DNA of 64,000 nucleotides, from assembly GCF_026212465.1 (NCBI RefSeq), contig NC_080060.1, positions 22,689,475 to 22,753,474 of the forward strand, written 5' to 3'. Origin of the DNA: Amaranthus tricolor (lineage: Eukaryota; Streptophyta; Magnoliopsida; Caryophyllales; Amaranthaceae). The translations under genes were made by a program, and so were the position numbers. The stretch's first letter is position 1. Each line of letters opens with the position of its first letter. The notes under the pieces are model-generated. The model did not search any database. It worked only from the letters and a program-made list of their open reading frames with translations, and was not told where the DNA came from. Positions 15,501-30,033 of this stretch are shown piece after piece.

Positions 15501-16865
15501 ATTCTAACAACTTCAACATAATAATGTATACCAAATAGTGTTGTGTGCCATGTATCGTGCAAAACAAACAAAGTTTGAGCTACTTTATGCGCAAAAGTGC
15601 CAAAAAAGCTTAAATACCCATAAAATTGAAACTTAGCAAGTAATTTCTAGCATATGACTATGATTCTCAATTTGAACCAGTTCAACACAATAATATATAC
15701 CAAATAGTGTTGTGTGGCAAGTGTCGTGCAAAACAAACCAAGTTTGAGCTACTTTATGCGCGACAGTGCCAAAAACTTTTAAAAACCGTTAAAATCGCAA
15801 CTTTAACACGTATATTCTAGCATATGACAATGAATTTCAATTTTAACCACTTCAACACAATAATATATGCCAAATTTTGTTGTGTGCCAAGTTTCGTGCA
15901 AAACAAACCAATTTTGATCTACTTTATGAGCGAAAGTGCTAAAAACGCTTAAAAACCCTTAAATTCGCATCTTAACACGTAATTACTAGCATATGACTGT
16001 GATTTTAAAATCTAACCACTTCAACACAACAGTATATACCAAATATTATTGTGTGCCAAATTTCGTGTAAAACAAACCATTTCAACACAATAATATATAA
16101 CAAATAGTGTTGTGTGCCATGTTTCGTACAAAACAAACCAAGTTTGAGCTACTTTATGCGCGAAAGTGCCAAAAACGTTTAAAAAACCCTTAAAACAGAA
16201 ACTTAACACGTAATTTCTAGCATATGACTATGATTCTCAATTAGAACCAGTTCAACTCAATAATATATACCAAATAGTGTTGTGTGCCAAGTGTCGTGCA
16301 AAACAAACCAATTTTGAGCTACTTTATTCAAGAAAGTGCTGAAAACTTTTAAAAATCGTTAAATCGCAACTTTAAAACGTATATTCTAGCATATGACAAT
16401 GAATTTCAATTATAACCACTTCAACACAATAATATATGCCAAATTTTGTTGTGTTCCAAGTTTCCTGCAAAACAAACCAAGTTTGAGCTACTTTATGCGC
16501 GAAAGTGCCAAAAACGCTTAAAAACCCTTAAATTCGAACCTTAACACGTAATTTCTAGCATATGACTAATATTTTCAATTCTAACCACTTAAGTACAATA
16601 ATATACCAAATAGTATTGTGTGCCAAGTTTCGTGCAAAACAAACAAGTTTCAGCTACTTTATCCGCAAAAGTGCCAAAAAAAGCAAATAAACCCATAAAA
16701 TCGCAACTTAGCACGTATTTTCTAGTATATGACTATGATTTTCATTTATAACCACTTCAACACAATAATATATTTCACATAGTGTTGTATGCCAAGATTC
16801 GTGCAAAAAAAAAAATCAAGTTTCAGCTACTTTATGCACGAAAGTGACAAAAAAGCTTAAAAACC
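12537..16865 (-). repeat. 6.45-kb-offset segmental duplication L3, copy 1
   Basis: About 4.3 kb repeated at 18991-23315 with offset 6454 bp. It includes shared deletions such as the short monomer at about 15241-15263 and the fused monomer at about 16060-16100. Homology stops near 16865, where the two copies continue into different monomers. Confidence 0.85.
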
Positions 16866-16869
16866 CTTA

Positions 16870-18985
16870 AAACAGCAACTTAACACGTAATTTCTAGCAT
16901 ATGACTAATATTTTCAATTCTAACCACTTCAACATATTAATATATACCAAATAGTGTTGTGTGCCATGTTTCGTGCAAAACAAACCAAGTTTTAGCTACT
17001 TTATGCGCAAAAGTGGGAAAAAAGCTTAAATACCTATAAAATTGAAACTTAGCAAGTAATTTCTAGCATATGACTATGATTCTCAATTATAACCAGTTCA
17101 ACACAATAATATATACCAAATAGTGTTGTGTGCCAAGTGTCGTGCAAAACAAACCAAGTTTGACCTACTTTATGCGCGAAAGTGCCAAAAACTTTTAAAA
17201 ACCGTTAAAATCGCAACTTTAACACGTATATTCTAGCATATGACAATGAATTTCATGTCTAACCACTTCAACACAATAATATATGCGAAATTTTGTTGTG
17301 TGCCAAGTTTCGTGCAAAACAAACCAAGTTTGAGCTAATTTATGCGCGAAAGTGCCAAAAACGTTTAAAAACCCTTAAATTCGCAACTTAACACGTAATT
17401 TCTAGCATATGACTAATATTTTCAAATCTAAGCACTTCAACAAAATAATATACCAAATAGTATTGTGTGCCAAGTTTCGTGCAAAACAAACCAAGTTTGA
17501 GCTACTTTATGCACGAAAGTGCCAAAAAAGCATAAAAGCACATAAAATCGCAACTTAGCACGTAATTTCTAGTATATGACTATGCTTATCAATTATAACC
17601 ACTTCAACACAATAATATATACCACATAGTGTTCTGTGCCAAGTTTCGTGCAATAAAAAATCAAGTTTCAGCTACTTAATGCACGAAAGTGACAAAAAAG
17701 CTTAAAAACCATTAATATCGCAACTTAGCACGTAATTACTAGCATATGACTATTATTTTAAAATCTAACCACTTCAACACAACAATATATATACCAAATA
17801 GTATTGTGTGCAAAGTTTCGTGTAAAACAAACCAAGTTTGAGCTACTTTACGAGCGAAAGTTCAAAAAACTCTTAAAAACCCTTAAATTCGCAACTTAAC
17901 ACGTAATTTTTAGCATATAACTAGGATTTTCAATTCTAACCACTTAAACGACGTAATGTATGCAAAATAGTGTTGTGTGCCATGTTTCGTACAAAACAAA
18001 CCAAGTTTGAGCTACTTTATGCGCGAAAGTGCCAAAAACGTTTAAAAACCCTTAAAATAGCAACTTAACACGTAATTTCTAACATATGACTATGACTTTC
18101 AATTCTAACCAGTTCAACTAATATATACCAAATAGTGTTGTGTGCCAAGTGTCGTGCAAAACAAACCAAGTTTGAGCTACTTTATGCGCGCAAGTGCCAA
18201 AAAAGCTTAAATACCTATAAAATTGAAACTTAGCAAGTAATTTCTAGCATATGACTATGATTCTCAATTATAACCAGTTCAACACAATAATATATACCAA
18301 ATAGTGTTGTGTGCCAAGTGTCGTGCAAAACAAACCAAGTTTGAGCTACTTTATGCGCGAAAGTGCCAAAAACTTTTAAAAATCTTTAAAATCGCAACTT
18401 TAACTCGTATATTCTAGCATATGACCATGAATTTCATGTCTAACCACTTCAACACAATAATATATGCCAAATTTTGTTGTGTGCCAAGTTTCGTGCAAAA
18501 CAAACCAAGTTTGAGCTACTTTATGGGCGAAAGTGCCAAAAAAGCATAAAAGCACATAAAATCGCAACTTCGCACGTAATTTATAGTATATGACTATGAT
18601 TATCAATTATAACCACTTCAACACAATAATATATACCACATAGTGTTGTGTGCCAAGTTTCGTGCAATAAAAAGTCAAGTTTCAGCTACTTCATGCACGA
18701 AAGTGACAAAAAAGATTAAAAACCATTAATATCTCAACTTAGCACGTAATTACTAGCATATGACTTTTATTTTAAAATCTAACCACTTCAACACAACAAT
18801 ATATACCAAATAGTATTGTGTGCCAAGTTTCTTGTAAAACAAACCAAGTTTGAGCTACTTTACGAGCGAAAGTTCCAATAACGCTTAAAAACCCTTAAAA
18901 TCGCAACTTAATACGTAATTTTTAGCATATAACTAGTATTTTCTATTCTAAACACTTCAACACAATAATATATGCCAAATAGTGT
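16870..18985 (-). repeat. 10.4-kb-offset segmental duplication L4, copy 1
   Basis: About 2.1 kb whose monomer order and rare variants recur at 27271-29386 at a constant offset of 10401 bp. Markers include CACTTAAACGACGTAATG at 17941 and the matching CACTTAAACAACGTAATA at 28342. Confidence 0.75.
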
Positions 18986-18990
18986 TGTGT

Positions 18991-21900
18991 GCTATGTTTC
19001 ATACAAAACAAACCAAGTTTGAGCTTTTTTATGTGCGAAAGTGCCAAAAACACTTAAAATAGCAACTTAACACGTAATTTCTAGCATATGACTATGATTT
19101 TAAATGCTTACCACTTCAACACAATAATATATACCAAATAGTGTTGTGTGCCAAGTTTCGTGCAAAACAAACCAAGTTTGAGCTACTTTTTGCGCGAAAG
19201 TGCCAAAAAATCTTAAATACCCATAAAATGTAAACTAAGCAAGTAATTTCTAGCATATGACCATGATTCTCAATTATAACCAGTTCAACACAATAATATA
19301 TACCAAATAGTGCTGTGTGCCAAGTGTCGTACAAAACATACCAAGTTTGAGCTACTTTATGCGCGAAAGTACCAAAAACTTTTAAAAAACCGTTAAAATC
19401 GCAACTTAACACGTATATTCTAGCATATGACAATGAATTTCAATTCTAACCACTTCAACACAATAGTATACGAAATAGTATTGTGTGCCAAGTTTCGTGC
19501 AAAATAAACCAAGTTTAAGCTACTTTATGCGCGAAATAGCCAAAAAGGCATAAAAACCCATAAGATCACAACATAGCACGTAATTTCTAGTATATGACTA
19601 TGATTTTCATTCATAACCACTTCAACACAAAAATATGTACCACATAGTGTTGTGTGCCAAGGTTCGTGCAAAAAACCAAGTTTCAGCTACTTTATGCATG
19701 AAAGTAACAAAAAAGCTTCAAAACCATTAATATCGCAACTTAGCATCTAATTTTTAGCATATAACTAGGATTTTCAATTCTAACCACTTTAACACAATAA
19801 TATATACCAAATAGTGTTGTGTGCCATGTTTCGTACAAAACAAACCAAGTTTGAGCTACTTTTATGCGCAAAAGTGCCAAAAACTCTTAAAAACCCTTGA
19901 AACAACAACTTAACACGTAATTTTTAGCATATGAGTATGATTTTCAATTCTAACCACTTTAACATAATATTATATACCAAATAGTGTTGTGTGCCATGTT
20001 TCGTGCAAAACAAACCAAGTTTGAGCTACTTTATGCGCGAAAGTGCCAAAAAAGCTTAAATACCCATAAAATTGAAACGTAGCAAGTAATTTCTAGCATA
20101 TGACAAAGATTTTAAATTATAACCAGTTCAACACAATAATATATACCAAATAGTGTTGTGTGCCAAGTGTCATGCAAAACAAACCAAGTTAGAGCTACTT
20201 TATGCGCGAAAGTGCCACAAACTTTTAAAAACCATTAAAATAGCAACTTTAACACGTATATTCTAGCATATGATAATGAATTTCAATTCTAACCACTTCA
20301 ACACAATAATATATGCCAAATTTTATTGTGAGCCAAGTTTCGTGCAAAACAAACCAAGTTTGAGCTACTTTATGCGCGAAAGTGCAAAAAACGCAAAAAA
20401 AACCCTTAAATTCGCAACATAACACATAATTTCTAGCATATGACTAATATTTTCCATTCTAACCACTTCAACACAATAATATATACCATATAGTGTTGTG
20501 TGCCAAGATTCGTGCCAAAAAAAACCAAGTTTCAGCTACTTTATGCACGAAAGTAACAAAAAAGCTTAAAAACCATTAATATCGAAACTGAGCACGTAAT
20601 TACTAGCATATGACTATGATTTTAAAATCTAACCACTTCAACACAACAATATATACCAAATACTATTGTGTGCCAAATTTCTTGTAAAACAAACCATGTT
20701 TGAGCTACTTTACGAGCGAAAGTTTCAAAAACACTTAAAAACCCTTAAAATCGCAACTTAACACGTAATTTTTAACATATAACTAGGATTTTCAATTCTA
20801 ACCACTTCAACAAAAAATATATACCAAATAGTATTGTGTGCCAAGTTTCGTACAAAACAAACCAAGTTTGAGCTACTTTATGCGCAAAAGTGCCAAAAAC
20901 GTTTTAAAACCCTTAAAACAGCAACTTAACACATATATTCTAGCATACGACAATGAATTTCAATTCTAACCACTTCAACACAATAATATATGACAAATTT
21001 TGTTGTGTACCAAGTTTCGTGCAAAAGAAACCAAGTTTGAGCTACTTAATGCGCGAAAGTGCCAAAAACGCTTAAAAACCCTTAAATTCGCATCTTAACA
21101 CGTAATTTCTAGCATATGACTAATATTTTCAATTCTAACCACTTCAACACAATAATATACTAAATAGTATTGTGTGCCAAGTTTCGTGCAAAACAAACCA
21201 AATTTGAGCTACTTTATGCGCAAAAGTGCAGAAAAAGTCATAAAAACCCATAAAATCGCAACATAGCACGTATTTTCTAGTATATGACTATGATTTTCAT
21301 TTATAACCACTTCAACACAATAATATATACCACATAATGTTGTATGCCAAGTTTCGTGCAAAAAAAAATCATGTTTCAGCTACTTTATGCACGAAAGTGA
21401 CAAAAAAGCTAAAAAACCATTAATATCGCAACTTAGTACGTAATTACTAGCATATGACTGTTATTTGAAATTCTAACCACTTCAACACAACAATAAATAC
21501 CAAATAGTATTGTGTGCCAAGTTTCGTGTAAAACAAACCAAGTCAAAAGTTCCAATAACGCTTAAAAATCCTTAAAATCGCAACTTAACACTTAATTTTT
21601 AGCATATAACTAGGATTTTCAATTCTAATCACTTCAATACAATAATATATGCCAAATAGTGTTGTGTGCCATGTTTCGTACAAAATAAAGCAAGTTTGAG
21701 CTACTTTATGCATGAAAGTGCCAAAAACGTTTAAAAACCCTTAAAACAGCAACTTAACACGTAATTTCTAACATATAACTATGATTTTCAATTCTAACAA
21801 CTTCAACATAATAATGTATACCAAATAGTGTTGTGTGCCATGTTTCGTGCAAAACAAACAAAGTTTGAGCTACTTTATGCGCAAAAGTGCCAAAAAAGCT

Positions 21901-23315
21901 TAAATACCCATAAAATTGAAACTTAGCAAGTAATTTCTAGCATATGACTATGATTCTCAATTTGAACCAGTTCAACACAATAATATATACCAAATAGTGT
22001 TGTGTGGCAAGTGTCGTGCAAAACAAACCAAGTTTGAGCTACTTTATGCGCGAAAGTGCCAAAAACTTTTAAAAACCGTTAAAATCGCAACTTTAACACG
22101 TATATTCTAGCATATGACAATGAATTTCAATTTTAACCACTTCAACACAATAATATATGCCAAATTTTGTTGTGTGCCAAGTTTCGTGCAAAACAAACCA
22201 ATTTGATCTACTTTATGCGCGAAAGTGCTAAAAACGCTTAAAAACCCTTAAATTCGCATCTTAACACGTAATTACTAGCATATGACTGTGATTTTAAAAT
22301 CTAACCACTTCAACACAATAGTATATACCAAATATTATTGTGTGCCAAATTTCGTGTAAAACAAACCATTTCAACACAATAATATATAACAAATAGTGTT
22401 GTGTGCCATGTTTCGTACAAAACAAACCAAGTTTGAGCTACTTTATGCGCGAAAGTGCCAAAAACGTTTAAAAACCTTTAAAACAGAAACTTAACACGTA
22501 ATTTCTAGCATATGACTATGATTTTCAATTCTAACTTCTTCAACATATTATTATATACCAAATAGTGTTGTGTGCCATGTTTCGTGCAAAACAAACAAAG
22601 TTAGAGCTACTTTATCCGCAAAAGTGCCAAAAAAGCATAAATACCCATAAAATTGAAACTTAGCAAGTAATTTCTAGCATATGACTATGATTCTCAATTA
22701 GAACCAGTTCAACTCAATAATATATACCAAATAGTGTTGTGTGCCAAGTGTCGTGCAAAACAAACCAATTTTGAGCTACTTTATTCAAGAAAGTGCTGAA
22801 AACTTTTAAAAACCGTTAAATCGCAACTTTAAAACGTATATTCTAGCATATGACAATGAATTTCAATTATAACCACTTCAACACAATAATATATGCCAAA
22901 TTTTGTTGTGTTCCAAGTTTCCTGCAAAACAAACCAAGTTTGAGCTACTTTATGCGCGAAAGTGCCAAAAACGCTTAAAAACCCTTAAATTCGAACCTTA
23001 ACACGTAATTTCTAGCATATGACTAATATTTTCAATTCTAACCACTTAAGTACAATAATATACCAAATAGTATTGTGTGCCAAGTTTCGTGCAAAACAAA
23101 CAAGTTTGAGCTACTTTATCCGCAAAAGTGCCAAAAAAAGCATAAAAACCCATAAAATCGCAACTTAGCACGTATTTTCTAGTATATGACTATGATTTTC
23201 ATTTATAACCACTTCAACACAATAATATATTTCACATAGTGTTGTATGCCAAGATTCGTGCAAAAAAAAAAAATCAAGTTTCAGCTACTTTATGCACGAA
23301 AGTGACAAAAAAGCT
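18991..23315 (-). repeat. 6.45-kb-offset segmental duplication L3, copy 2
   Basis: Near-identical to 12537-16865. Relative to copy 1 it lacks one monomer near 20459 and has one additional monomer at about 22525-22700. The offset therefore goes 6454, then 6288, then back to about 6458. Single-monomer gains and losses of this kind fit unequal exchange. Confidence 0.85.
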
Positions 23316-24419
23316 TAAAAACCATTAATATCGCAACTTAGCACGTAATTACTAGCATATGACTGCTATTTTAAAATCTAATCATTTCTACACAACAATA
23401 TATACCAAATAGTATTGTGTGCCAAGTTTCGTGTAAAACAAACCAAGTTTGAGCTACATTACGAGCAAAAGTTCCAATAACGCTTAAAAACCCTTAATAT
23501 CGCAACTTAACACTTAATTTTTAGCATATAACTTAGATTTTCAATTCTAACCACTTCAATACAATAATATATGCCAAATAGTGTTGTGTTCCATGATTCG
23601 TACAAAAAAAAAGCATGTTTGAGCTACTTTATGCGCGAAAGTACCAAAAACGTTTAAAAACCCTTAAAACAGCAACTATACACGTAATTTCTAGCATATG
23701 AATATGATTTTCAATTCTAACCACTTCAACATAATAATATATACCATATAGTGTTGTGTGTCATTTTTCGTGCAAAACAAACCAAGTTTGAGCTACTTTA
23801 TCCGGAAAAATGCCAAAAAAGCTAAAATACCCATAAAAATGAAACTTAGCAAGTAATTTCTAGCTTATGACTATGATTATCAATTAGAACCAGTTCAACT
23901 CAATAATATATACCAAATAGTGTTGTGTGCCAAGTGTCGTGCAAAACAAACCAAGTTTGAGCTACTTTATGCGCGAAAGTGCCAAAAACTTTTAAAAACC
24001 TGTTAAATCGCAACTTTATAATGTATATTCTAGCATATGACAATGAATTTAAATTCTAACTACTTCAACACAATAATATATGCCAAATTTTGTTGTGTTC
24101 CAAGTTTCGTGCAAAACAAACCAAGTTTGAGCTACTTTATGCGCGAAAGTGCCAAAAACGTTTAAAAACCCTTAAATTCGCAGCTTAAAACATAATTTCT
24201 AGCATATGACTATGATTTTAAATTCTAACCACTTTAACACAATAATATACCAATTAGTATTGTGTGCCAAGATTCGTGCAAAACAAACCAAGTTTACGCT
24301 ACTTTATGCGCGAAAGTGACAAAAAAGCATAAAAACCCACAAAATCGCAACTTAGCACGTAATTTCTAGTATATGACTATAATTTTCATTTATAACCACT
24401 TCAACACAATAATATATAC

Positions 24420-24545
24420 CAAATAGTGTTGTGTGCCAAAGTGCCAAAAAAGCCACTTAGCACTTTATGCGCGAAAGTATATGACTATAATTTTCATTTA
24501 TAACCACTTAGCACGTAATTTCTAGTACCAACTTAGCTACTTTAT
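24420..24545 (-). repeat. Scrambled satellite segment
   Basis: Instead of a normal monomer this stretch holds monomer fragments in the wrong order: the A-tract block, CACTTAGCA, the GCGCGAAAGT block, a second copy of the ATATGACTATAATTTTC block, and TAGCACGTAATTTCTAGT. About 33 bp at 24368-24400 are repeated at 24476-24508. This is either template switching or a local assembly error. Confidence 0.75.
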
Positions 24546-27270
24546 GCGCGAAAGTGCCAAAAAAGCTTAAATACCCATAAAATTGAATCTTAGCAAGTAA
24601 CTTCTAACATATGAGTATGATTCTCAATTATAATCAGTTCAACACAATAATATATACCAAATAGTGTTGTGTGCCAAGTGTCGTGCAAAACAAACCAAGT
24701 TTGAGCTACTTTATGCGCGAAAGTACCAAAAACTTTTAAAACAGTTAAAATCGCAACTTAACACGTATATTCTAGCTTATGACAATGAATTTCAATTCTA
24801 ACCACTTCGACACAATAATATATGCCAAATTTTGTTGTGTTCCAAGTTTCGTGCAAAACAAACCAAGTTTGAGCTACTTTATGCGCGAAAGTGCAAAAAA
24901 CGCTTAAAAACCCTTAAATTCGCATCTTAACACGTGATTTCTAGCATATGACTATGATTTTCAATTCTATCCACTTCAACACAATAATATACCAAATAGT
25001 ATTGTGTGCCAAGTTTCGTGCAAAACAAACCAAGTTTGAGCTACTTTATTCGCGAAAGTGCCAAAAAAGCATAAAAACCCATAAAATTTCAATTTAGCAC
25101 GTAATTTCTAGTATATGACTATGATTTTCATTCATAACCACTTCAACACATTAATATATACCACATAGTGTTGTGTGCCAAGTTTCGTGCAAAAAAAACC
25201 AAGTTTCAGCTACTTTATGCACGAAAGTGACAAAAAAATTTAAAAACCATTAATATCGCAACTTAGCACGTAATTACTAGCATATGACTGTGATTTTAAA
25301 ATCTAACCACTTCAACACAACAATATATACCAAATAGGTTTGTGTGCCAAGTTTCTTGTAAAACAAACCAAGTTTGAGCTACTTTACGAGCGAAAGTTCC
25401 AATAACGTTTAGAAACCCTTAAAATCGCAACTTAACACGTAATTTTTAGCTTATAACTAGTATTTCAATTCTACCCACTTCAACACTATAATATATACCA
25501 AATAGTGTTGTGTGCCATATTTTGTACAAAACAAAGCAAGTTTGAGCTACTTTATGCGCGAAAATGCCAAAAACGTTTAAAAACCTTTAAAATAGCAACT
25601 TAACATGTAATTTCTAGCAAATGACTATGATTTTCAATTGTAACCACTTCAACATAATAATATATACCAAATATTCTTGTTTGCCATTTTTCGTGCAAAA
25701 CATACCAAGTTTGAGGTACTTTATCCACGAATGTGCCAAATACGCTTAAAAACCCTTAAATTCGCATCTTAACACGTAATTTCAAGCATATGACTATCAT
25801 TTTCAATTCTAACAACTTCAACACAATAATATACCAAATAGTATTGTGTGCCAAGTTTCGAGTAAAACAAACCAAGTTTGAGCTACTTTATGCGCGAAAG
25901 TGCCAAAAAAAGCATAAAAACCCATAAAATTGCAAATTAGCACGTAATTTCTAGTATATGATTATGATTTTAATTCATAACCACTTCAACACAATAATAT
26001 ATAACACATAGTGTTGTGTGCCAAGTTTCGTGCAAAAAAAACCAAGTTTCAGCTACTTTACGCGCGAAAGTGAAAAAAAAGTTTAAAAACCATTAATATC
26101 GCAACTTAGCACATGATTACTAGCATATGACTGTGATTTTAAAATCTAACCACTTCAACACACCAATATATACCAAATAGTATTGTGTGCCAATTTTCGT
26201 GTAAAACAAACCAAGTTACTTTACGAGCGAAAGTTCTAAAAACTCTTAAAAACCCTTAAAATCGCAACTTAACACGTAATTTTTAGCATATAACTAGGGT
26301 TTACAATGCTAACCACTTCAACACAATAATATATGCCAAATAGTGTTATGTGCCATGTTTCGTGCAAAACAAACCAAGTTTGAGCTACTTTATGCGCGAA
26401 AGTGCCAAAAACGCTTAAAAACCATTAAATTCGCAACTTAACACGTAATTTCTAGCATATGACTATGATTTTCAATTCTAACCACTTCAACACAATAATA
26501 TACCAAATAGTATTGTGTACCAAGTTTCGTCCAAAACAAACCAAGTTTGAACTACTTTATGCGCGAAAGTGCCAAAAAACGCTTAAAAACCCTTAAATTC
26601 ACAACTTAACACGTAACTTCTAGCATATCACTACTATTTTCAGTTCTAACCACTTCAACACAATAATATACCAAATAGTATTGTGTGCCAAGTTTCGTGC
26701 AAGACAAACCAAGTTTGCGCTACTTTATGCGCGAAAGTGCCAAAAAAGCATAAAAACCCATAAAATCGCAACTTAGCACGTAATTTCTAGTATATGACTT
26801 TGATTTTCATTTATAACCACTTCAACACAATAATATATACCACATAGTGTTGTACGCCAAGTTTGGTGCAAAAAAAACCAAGTTTCACCTACTTTATGCA
26901 CGAAAGTGACAAAAAAATTTAAAAACCATTAATATCGCAACTTAGCACGTAATTACTAGCATATGACTGTGATTTAAAAATCTAACCACTTCAACACAAC
27001 AATGTATACCAAATAGTATTGTGTGCCAAGTTTCGTGTAAAACAAACCAAGTTTGAGCTGCTTTACGAGCGAAAGTTCAAAAAACTCTTAAAAACCCTTA
27101 AATTCGCAACTTAACACGTATTTTTTAGCATATAATGAGGATTTTAAATTCTAACCACTTAAACACAATAATATATGCCAAATAGTGTTGTGTGCCATGT
27201 TTCGAACAAAACAAACCAAGTTTGACCTACTTTATGCGAGAAAGTGCCAAAAAACGTTTAAAAACCCTTA

Positions 27271-29386
27271 AAACAGCAACTTAACACGTAATTTCTAACA
27301 TATGACTATGATTTTTAATTATAACCACTTCAACATAATAATATATACCAAATAGTGTTGTGTGCCATGTTTCGTGCAAAACAAACCAAGTTTTAGCTAC
27401 TTTATGCGCGAAAGTGCCAAAAAAGCTTAAATACCTATAAAATTTAAACTTAGCAAGTAATTTCTAGCATATGACTATGATTCTCAATTATAACCAGTTC
27501 AACACAATAATATATACCAAATAGTGTTGTGTGCCAAGTGTCGTGCAAAACAAACCAAGTTTGACCTACTTTATGCGCGAAAGTGCCAAAAACTTTTAAA
27601 AACCGTTAAAATCGCAAATTTAACACATATATTCTAGCATAAGACAATGAGTTTCATGTCTAACCACTTCAACACAATAATATATGCCAAATTTTGTTGT
27701 GTGCCAAGTTTCGTGCAAAACAAACCAAGTTTGAGCTACTTTATGCGCGAAAGTGCGAAAAACGTTTAAAAAAACCCTTAAATTCGCAACTTAACACGTA
27801 ATTTCTAGCATATGACTAATATTTTCAATTCTAACCACTTCAACAATATAATATACCAAATAGTATTGTGTGCCAAGTTTCGTGGAAAACAAACCAAGTT
27901 TAAGCTACTTTATGCACGAAAGTGCCAAAAAAGCATAAAAGCACATAAAATCGCAACTTAGCACGTAATTTCTAGTATATGACTATGATTATCAATTATA
28001 ACCACTTCAACACAATAATATATACCACATAGTGCTGTGTGCCAAGTTTCGTGCAATAAAAAATCAAGTTTCAGCTACTTAATGCACGAAAGTGAAAAAA
28101 AAGCTTAAAAACCATTAATATCGCAACTTAGCACGTAATTACTAGCATATGACTGTTATTTTCAAATCTAACCACTTCAACACAACAATATATACCAAAT
28201 AGTATTGTGTGCGAAGTTTCGTATAAAACAAACCAAGTTTGAGCTACTTTACGAGCGAAAGTTCAAAAAACTCTTAAAAACCCTTAAATTCGCAACTTAA
28301 CACGTAATTTTTAGCATATAACTAGGATTTTCAATTCTAACCACTTAAACAACGTAATATATGCAAAATAGTGTTGCGTGCCATGTTTCGTACAAAACAA
28401 ACCAAGTTTGAGCTACTTTATGCGCGAAAGTGCCAAAAACGTTTAAAAACCCTTAAAACAGCAACTTAACACGTAATTTCTAACATATGACTATGATTTT
28501 CAATTCTAACCAGTTCAACGCAATAATATATACCTAATAGTGTTGTGTGCCAAGTGTCGTGCAAAACAAACCAAGTTTGAGCTACTTTATGCGCGAAAGT
28601 GCCAAAAAAGCTTAAATACCTATAAAATTAAAACTTAGCAAGTAATTTCTAGCATATGACTATGATTCTCAATTATAACCATTTCAACACAATAATATAT
28701 ACCAAATAGTGTTGTGTGCCAAGTGTCGTGCAAAACAAACCAAGTTTGAGCTACTTTATGCGCGAAAGTGACAAAAACGTTTAAAAACCCTTAAATTCGC
28801 AACTTAACACGTAATTTCTAACATATGACTAATATTTTCAATTCTAACCACTTCAACAAAATAATATACCAAATAGTATTGTGTGCCAAGTTTCGTGGAA
28901 AACAAACCAAGTTTGAGCTACTTTATGCGCGAAAGTGCCAAAAAAGCATAAAAGCACATAAAATCGCAACTTAGCACGTAATTTATAGTATATGACTATG
29001 ATTATCAATTATAACCACTTCAACACAATAATATATACCACATAGTGTTGTGTGCCAAGTTTCATGCAATAAAAAATCAAGTTTCAGGTACTTCATGCAC
29101 GAAAGTGACAAAAAAGCTTAAAAACCATTAATATCGCAACTTAGCACGTAATTACTAGCATATGACATTTATTTAAAAATCTATCCACTTCAACACAACA
29201 ATATATACCAAATAGTATTGTGTGCCAAGTTTCGTGTAAAGCAAACCAAGTTTGAGCTACTTTACGAGCGAAAGTTCCAATAATGCTTAAAAACCCTTAA
29301 AATCGCAACTTAATACGTAATTTTTAGCATATAACTAGGATTTTCTATTCTAACCACTTCAACACATTAATATATGCCAAATTTTG
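27271..29386 (-). repeat. 10.4-kb-offset segmental duplication L4, copy 2
   Basis: Second copy of 16870-18985. Its last about 675 bp are tandemly repeated again up to the gap. Confidence 0.75.
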
Positions 29387-29933
29387 TTGTGTGCCAAGTT
29401 TCGTGCAAAACAAACAAAGTTTTAGCTACTTTATGCGCGAAAGTGCCAAAAACGTTTAAAAACCCTTAAATTCGCAACTTAACACGTAATTTCTAGCATA
29501 TGACTAATATTTTCAATTCTAACCACTTCAACAAAATAATATACCAAATAGTATTGTGTGCCAAGTTTCGTGCAAAACAAACCAAGTTTGAGCTACTTTA
29601 TGCGCGAAAGTGCCAAAAAAGCATAAAAGCACATATAATCGCAACTTAGCACGTAATTTATAGTATATGACTATGATTATCAATTATAACCACTTCAACA
29701 CAATAATATATACCACATAGTGTTGTGTGCCAAGTTTCGTGCAATAAAAAATCATGTTTCAGCTACTTCATGCACGAAAGTGACAAAAAAGCTTAAAAAC
29801 CATTACTATCGCAACTTAGCACGTAATTACTAGCATATGACTGTTATTTTAAAATCTAACCACTTCAACACAACAATATATACCAAATAGTATTGTGTGC
29901 CTAGTTGCGTGTAAAACAAACCAAGTTTGAGCT
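28711..29933 (-). repeat. 675-bp (4-monomer) tandem HOR next to the gap
   Basis: Monomers at about 28711-29386 recur from about 29387 at an offset of 675 bp, for example AAAAGCACATA at 28950 and 29625. The second unit is cut off by the N run. Confidence 0.7.
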
Positions 29934-30033
29934 NNNNNNNNNNNNNNNNNNNNNNNNNNNNNNNNNNNNNNNNNNNNNNNNNNNNNNNNNNNNNNNNNNN
30001 NNNNNNNNNNNNNNNNNNNNNNNNNNNNNNNNN
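29934..30033. other. Assembly gap (100 N)
   Basis: Exactly 100 N separate satellite in opposite orientations. A round 100-N run is the usual placeholder for a gap of unknown size, so true length and relative contig orientation are not established here. Confidence 0.98.

Larger units (their letters stand above)
1..29933 (-). repeat. Satellite array, about 168-170 bp monomers, minus orientation
   Basis: The whole stretch is a head-to-tail array of an AT-rich monomer. Each copy carries the same ordered landmarks: CAAAACAAACCAAGTTTGAG, a GCGCGAAAGTGCC block, an A-rich AAAAACGCTTAAAAACCC block, a CATATGACTATGA block and an ACACAAT...TTGTGTG block. About 177 copies fit. Monomers fall into recurring variant types, for example GTGCC versus GTGAC before the A-tract, and GTGTTG versus GTATTG. 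No open frame is conserved as a protein and no unrelated insertion was seen. Orientation is called minus relative to the array right of the gap. Nucleosome-like length fits a centromeric or heterochromatic satellite, but the sequence does not prove centromere function. Confidence 0.97.

Noticed and set aside
862..19433. Minus-strand open frames of 60-105 codons in the left array
   Set aside because: They recur with the satellite period, begin mostly at non-ATG codons and are by-products of monomer sequence; no start, regulatory context or protein conservation independent of the repeat.
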